Source: an uncultured Fretibacterium sp.
GTDB taxonomy: Bacteria; Synergistota; Synergistia; Synergistales; Aminobacteriaceae
Length of the DNA stretch: 16,612 bases
Assembly: GCA_937899395.1 (NCBI GenBank)
Contig: CALBPU010000160.1
Coordinates: 1 to 16,612, forward strand
Direction of reading: 5' to 3'
In this document: positions 13,101 through 16,612 of the stretch, one piece after another
How the letters are laid out: the number at the start of each line of letters is the position of its first letter
Numbering within the stretch: position 1 is the stretch's first letter
The notes under the pieces: generated by a model
What the model was told of the DNA's origin: nothing
The model's input: only the letters and a program-made list of their open reading frames with translations
The model's database searches: none
Position numbers and translations under genes: made by a program

Positions 13101-14249
13101 TTACATCATGCTTCGATATAAAGCTTTAATCTCTTCAACGTTTGTGTCTCTCGGATTACCCGGACAGCAAGCGTCCGCAAATGCACTGTCTGATAAGAAC
13201 TGAACGTCCTCTTCTTTGAGAATGCCTTTTAAGTCAGCAGGTATTCCGACATCAGCTGATAATTTTTTCACGGCGTTAATTGTTGCTTGAGCTGCTTCTT
13301 CATCACTCATAAAATCAAGGCCGTCAACTCCCATAGCTTTTCCGATTGCTCTGTAACGTTTACCTGCAACAGGAGCGTTATATTCAAGTCCGTACGGAAG
13401 AATTATTGCACAAGCTACACCGTGAGGCGTGTCGTAAAGTGCTGAAAGTCCGTGTGCCATGCTGTGAACAATTCCAAGTCCGACATTTGAGAAGCCCATT
13501 CCCGCAATATATTGTCCGAGCGCCATTCCTTCACGGCCTTCAGGAGTTCCTTCAACTGCTCCTCTTAAACTATGACTGATTAATCTTATTGCTTCAAGGT
13601 GGAACATGTCGCTTATTGCGCAAGCTCCCTTTGTAATATAACCTTCGATTGCATGTGTTAAAGCGTCCATACCTGTTGAGGCCGTTAAACCTTTTGGCAT
13701 TGATGACATCATGTCGGGATCAACAACTGCGATTTCGGGAATGTCATTTGTATCAACACAAACAAATTTGCGCTTCTTTTCAACGTCGGTTATAACGTAA
13801 TTAATCGTAACTTCTGCTGCTGTACCTGCTGTTGTAGGAACTGCGATTGTGAATACGGCGTGTGATTTTGTAGGAGCAACTCCTTCAAGTGAACGAACAT
13901 CAGCAAATTCAGGATTGTTAATTATAATTCCGACTGCTTTAGCTGTATCCATTGCAGAACCTCCGCCGATTGCGACGATTGAATCAGCTTCAGCCTTTTT
14001 GAATGCCGCTACACCGTTTTGAACATTCTCGATAGTTGGATTAGGTTTAATGTCGCTGTAAACCTCGTAAGCCAATCCGGCTTTGTCGAGAAGGTCAGTT
14101 ACCTTTTTCGATACTCCGAATTTCACCAAACTTGCATCAGTACAAACAAAAACTTTTTTCTTTCCGCGAGCTTTGAGTTCGGGAACAATGTTTTCGATTG
14201 CGCCTTTTCCATGATAAGAAATGTTATTAAGAACGATACGACTTGCCAT
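13101..14249 (-). CDS. fucO: Iron-dependent lactaldehyde/acetaldehyde reductase, FucO type
   Basis: This group III alcohol dehydrogenase reduces L-lactaldehyde to 1,2-propanediol in known FucO pathways and can act on other short aldehydes, using NADH. At 382 aa it is the same length as E. coli FucO. It shares long near-identical stretches such as NNPEFADVRSLEG, PTTAGTAAEVTINYVITD and GQYIAGMGFSNVGLG. The NAD-binding GGGSAMD is at 95-101. Metal ligands are expected at Asp195, His199, His262 and His276. AAGGAGG lies 10-11 nt upstream of the ATG. It is the last gene of the operon, 24 nt after the aldolase, and ends at a hairpin terminator. Next to mtnA it more likely disposes of acetaldehyde or a methylthio-aldehyde than of lactaldehyde, which is an inference. 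No fucose or rhamnose isomerase or kinase is visible. Confidence 0.92.
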   Translation of the reverse strand: MASRIVLNNISYHGKGAIENIVPELKARGKKKVFVCTDASLVKFGVSKKVTDLLDKAGLAYEVYSDIKPNPTIENVQNGVAAFKKAEADSIVAIGGGSAMDTAKAVGIIINNPEFADVRSLEGVAPTKSHAVFTIAVPTTAGTAAEVTINYVITDVEKKRKFVCVDTNDIPEIAVVDPDMMSSMPKGLTASTGMDALTHAIEGYITKGACAISDMFHLEAIRLISHSLRGAVEGTPEGREGMALGQYIAGMGFSNVGLGIVHSMAHGLSALYDTPHGVACAIILPYGLEYNAPVAGKRYRAIGKAMGVDGLDFMSDEEAAQATINAVKKLSADVGIPADLKGILKEEDVQFLSDSAFADACCPGNPRDTNVEEIKALYRSMM

Positions 14250-14273
14250 AATAAAAAATTCCTCCTTAAAATT

Positions 14274-15086
14274 TTATTTCAAATATCCTTCACGCGCTTT
14301 CACGTTAAATCTTACCTCTAAGAGGTGCATTTGTTCATCTGTAATTGTGTTGATTAAAGGAAGGTGAGCGATTTTCATGTAAATTTCCGCAGCCTTCTCC
14401 GCCGTCTCTATCAATCCGAACGCCTCATCTAAATCTGCGCCAGCTCCGTATAAACCGTGCTGTGCCCACACAACAAGACGTGCTGTTTTCATTTTTTCCG
14501 CAGTAGCGATTCCGATTTCGTTAGTTCCGCATAACATCCATTTAAGAACATTAACACCGTCAGGAAACACTATTATACATTCTGTACACATTTGCCATAA
14601 AGTTCTCGTAAATTCTTTTTCATCGAGTGAATGAACGTAAGTCATCGCTAAAATGTTATTAGGGTGGCAGTGCATAATGACTTTGTTATCGGGATTAACT
14701 GCTAATCTTGCGGCATGGCTCATCATATGTGTCGGAAATTCGCTCGTAAATTTTCCTCCGTCTGAAAAGCCCCATAATAATTCCGCGTTCTCACCTTCAT
14801 CAATAATTTTAACGAGACCGAGATTTATATCAGGATTATATTGAACATTCTTAAAATATTTTCCTGTACCTGTAACGAGAAAATATTTGCCGTCTAATTC
14901 AGGAGTTTTGAAGCCGGTAGGAATTACTCGTAAAACCTTATTCACATCACAATATTCAGATACTTCATTTTCAGTGAGCAATAATGAAATATTACCGCCG
15001 TTTCTTTCGTCCCAACCGTGATTATACATGTTTGTAGTTGTACGAATCATCTCGGTTAAAAACGGTGCAGTTAAAATATCCTTCAT
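14274..15086 (-). CDS. rhaD: Class II (Zn) aldolase, rhamnulose-1-phosphate aldolase type
   Basis: The RhaD family cleaves ketose 1-phosphates to DHAP plus a short aldehyde. The 270 aa protein aligns end to end with E. coli RhaD (274 aa). Shared stretches include GWDERNGGN, VTGTGKYFKNVQ, VIMHCHPNN, TECIIVFPDGV and FGLIETAEKAAE. Zinc ligands are expected at His139, His141 and His210, and the catalytic Glu at Glu116 in TSEFPTH. The gene lies between mtnA (6-nt gap) and fucO (24-nt gap). That setting suggests the in vivo substrate is 5-deoxyribulose-1-phosphate or methylthioribulose-1-phosphate, made by MtnA, and not rhamnulose-1-phosphate. DHAP-shunt aldolases described so far are class II enzymes of this superfamily. 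A fucose- or rhamnose-derived substrate cannot be excluded. Confidence 0.85.
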   Translation of the reverse strand: MKDILTAPFLTEMIRTTTNMYNHGWDERNGGNISLLLTENEVSEYCDVNKVLRVIPTGFKTPELDGKYFLVTGTGKYFKNVQYNPDINLGLVKIIDEGENAELLWGFSDGGKFTSEFPTHMMSHAARLAVNPDNKVIMHCHPNNILAMTYVHSLDEKEFTRTLWQMCTECIIVFPDGVNVLKWMLCGTNEIGIATAEKMKTARLVVWAQHGLYGAGADLDEAFGLIETAEKAAEIYMKIAHLPLINTITDEQMHLLEVRFNVKAREGYLK

Positions 15087-15092
15087 TAAAAT

Positions 15093-16178
15093 TTAACCTC
15101 TCTTATTATTTTTTGCAGACTTGAAAATTTCTTCAAGGCTCTTTGAAAATGGTTGACGTGCAATTCCGTATTCAGTGATTATTCCTGTTATCAATTCATT
15201 ATCAGCAACATCAAAAGCAGGGTTATAAACTTTAACATCGTTCGGAGCCATTCGCTTTTCGTACCACATTTCAGTAATTTCTTCAGAGGGTCTTTGTTCG
15301 ATGATTATGTCGCTACCTTTTGAGATGTTCATATCTATCGTTGAAGTAGGAGCAAGGACGTAAAACGGAATGCCGTAATATTTCGCCAAGATTGCTAAAC
15401 CTGACGTACCGATTTTGTTACATGAATCACCGTTTGCAGCAATCCTGTCTGCTCCGACGAACACCGCATTAATCCAACCGTTTTTCATAACTTGGGAGGC
15501 CATGTTGTCGCAAATTAAAGTCGTGTCAACTCCATCGGCTATTAATTCAAACGTTGAAAGCCTAGCACCTTGTAATAACGGCCTTGTTTCATCGCAATAT
15601 ACACGAAAATTCATGCCTCTTTCACGTCCTAAATGAATAGGAGCTAAAGCAGTTCCGTATTTTGAAGTTGCTAATTGACCTGCGTTGCAATGAGTTAAAA
15701 TTCCGTCTCCGTTTTTAATTAACGTTAATCCATACTCACCGATTTTTTTGCAAGTGAAAATATCTTCGGTTTTAATTGCGATACATTCTTCTCGTAATAA
15801 CTCTTTAATTTCGGAGATATTTTTGTTGTGATTATTGATGACAATTTTTTCCATTCTGTTGAGAGCCCAAGACAAATTAACGGCGGTAGGTCGAGATGAG
15901 TTCAAAAATTCTTTAGCCTCGTGAAATTTTGAGAAAAATGATTCGTAATCATTTGTATCAATATTTTTAGCAGCTAAATATAAACCGAAACCTGCCGCAA
16001 TTCCTATTGCAGGAGCGCCTCGAACCTGTAATTTATAAATTGCCTGCCATATATCCTTCAAATCTTTTAAGTGAAGCATCTTAATTTCGCAAGGTAATTT
16101 TGTCTGATCTAGAATTATGAGAGCGTCCTCTTGTTCATTAAGTGCTACGTTTTCAAAGTTCATTATATTTTTTTTCAT
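15093..16178 (-). CDS. mtnA: Methylthioribose-1-phosphate / 5-deoxyribose-1-phosphate isomerase
   Basis: MtnA converts the aldose 1-phosphate of methylthioribose (or 5-deoxyribose) to the ketose 1-phosphate. It belongs to the eIF2B-like fold. The 361 aa protein shows RGAPAIGIAAGFGLYLA (53-69), the catalytic Cys164 in THCNAGQLATSKYGTALAP, DNMASQVM (224-231) and the catalytic Asp244 in VGADRIAANGDSCNKIGT. The ATG at 16178 starts on the base after the stop of the upstream gene (TGAATG), so translation is probably coupled; AAGGAG lies inside that gene about 12 nt before. Met6 is an alternative start. No methionine-salvage genes (mtnB, mtnC, mtnD) are visible. A DHAP-forming aldolase and an alcohol dehydrogenase follow instead, which points to disposal through DHAP and not full methionine salvage. 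Confidence 0.93.
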   Translation of the reverse strand: MKKNIMNFENVALNEQEDALIILDQTKLPCEIKMLHLKDLKDIWQAIYKLQVRGAPAIGIAAGFGLYLAAKNIDTNDYESFFSKFHEAKEFLNSSRPTAVNLSWALNRMEKIVINNHNKNISEIKELLREECIAIKTEDIFTCKKIGEYGLTLIKNGDGILTHCNAGQLATSKYGTALAPIHLGRERGMNFRVYCDETRPLLQGARLSTFELIADGVDTTLICDNMASQVMKNGWINAVFVGADRIAANGDSCNKIGTSGLAILAKYYGIPFYVLAPTSTIDMNISKGSDIIIEQRPSEEITEMWYEKRMAPNDVKVYNPAFDVADNELITGIITEYGIARQPFSKSLEEIFKSAKNNKRG

Positions 16179-16612
16179 TCATATTTGAAGCTCCTTTTCA
16201 ACAGAAATAAAGATTTCATTAGTTTTTATTTTATCATTTTCAGCTCTAACCTTGAAATCATCACTTACAAATTCAGCAGGAATTGTGAAGCTGCCTTCAT
16301 CAAAATTAACAAAAATTTCAATTTCATCAAAAGGTTTATCATCAATAACGATTTTCATATCTGAAGGAACGTTCTCAATCACAAAATTTAATGCTTTATT
16401 AGCACGAACCCCAATTAAATCCTCGTCCTTGCCTTTACCTTGCCATAAAATGTCTTCACTTAACACTTTTAGGTTAATGAAAGATTTTTCGCCATTAACA
16501 AAATCAGTTTCAGTGTCTGGTACAACAAAATTTTGATTCTGTAAATAATTTATATCGTTGTTGTAATCAAATGTCTTTTCAGTTTGAGTTGTTTTTGTTG
16601 TTGCTTTAGCAA
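16179..16612 (-). CDS. Unrecognised protein, C-terminal part (5' end beyond the window)
   Basis: I do not recognise this protein. The frame is open from the window edge to TGA at 16179-16181 (144 codons here). A GTG at 16466 is available but has no better ribosome binding site and is probably internal. The first visible part (about 15 residues) is Thr/Lys/Gln-rich, as in a linker. It is followed by an acidic, beta-rich-looking domain with SEDILWQGKG, LIGVRANKALNFVIE, VPSDMKIVID and EIEIFVNFDEG. There are no membrane segments or Cys motifs in this part. It is acidic overall and ends directly against mtnA with no gap, so it is the preceding gene of the same transcript. Whether it shares the pathway or is only read through cannot be told. 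Confidence 0.7.
   Translation of the reverse strand, partial: AKATTKTTQTEKTFDYNNDINYLQNQNFVVPDTETDFVNGEKSFINLKVLSEDILWQGKGKDEDLIGVRANKALNFVIENVPSDMKIVIDDKPFDEIEIFVNFDEGSFTIPAEFVSDDFKVRAENDKIKTNEIFISVEKELQI

Noticed and set aside
13101..15086. Rhamnose or fucose catabolic operon based on rhaD and fucO alone
   Set aside because: No isomerase, kinase or permease for these sugars is present and mtnA is directly upstream; kept as an alternative substrate assignment only.

Overview
The window is AT-rich DNA (my estimate by eye is 35-38% GC) with compact operons and AGGAGG-type ribosome binding sites. It has extended -10 promoters (TGnTATAAT) and several TTG or GTG starts. It also carries a beta-glucoside PTS with a phospho-glycosidase and a FucO-type alcohol dehydrogenase. 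This suggests a fermentative, probably host- or gut-associated anaerobe, either a low-GC Bacillota or a related lineage such as Negativicutes or Synergistota. The assignment is an inference; no rRNA or tRNA is present to fix it.

Layout. (1) Positions 1-583, minus: the 3' part of an IS200/IS605-type tnpB that has lost its middle in frame, with a promoter and an IS-end-like hairpin behind it. (2) 731-4465, minus: a probable operon of a low-specificity threonine aldolase (ltaE) followed by valS. (3) 4532-5026, plus: folK, a dihydropterin pyrophosphokinase. (4) About 5016-5950: three tandem units of roughly 325 bp. Each has an extended -10 promoter, a structured leader, a ribosome binding site and a 45-46 aa protein with a very basic N-terminus and one hydrophobic helix. 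Each also has a 3' tail complementary to its own 5' end and an opposing extended -10 promoter reading back into the unit. (5) 5970-8789, plus: uvrA. (6) 8861-11957, plus: promoter, leader stem, PTS EIIBC, 6-phospho-beta-glucosidase and terminator. (7) 12002-13044, plus: an acyltransferase-3 membrane protein gene broken by two +1 frameshifts. (8) 13101-16612, minus: an operon of an unrecognised gene (cut by the window edge), mtnA, a rhaD-like aldolase and fucO.

How the genes work together. The PTS and GH1 pair imports and hydrolyses aryl- or beta-glucosides as phosphates. The mtnA-aldolase-fucO operon has the logic of a 5-deoxypentose/methylthioribose salvage route (DHAP shunt): aldose-1-P to ketose-1-P, then DHAP plus a short aldehyde, then the alcohol. 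The small-protein array is the most unusual part. Its architecture resembles a tandem type I toxin-antitoxin cluster of a family I do not recognise. The toxin function is inferred; the repeated units, complementary ends and opposing promoter-like sequences are seen directly.
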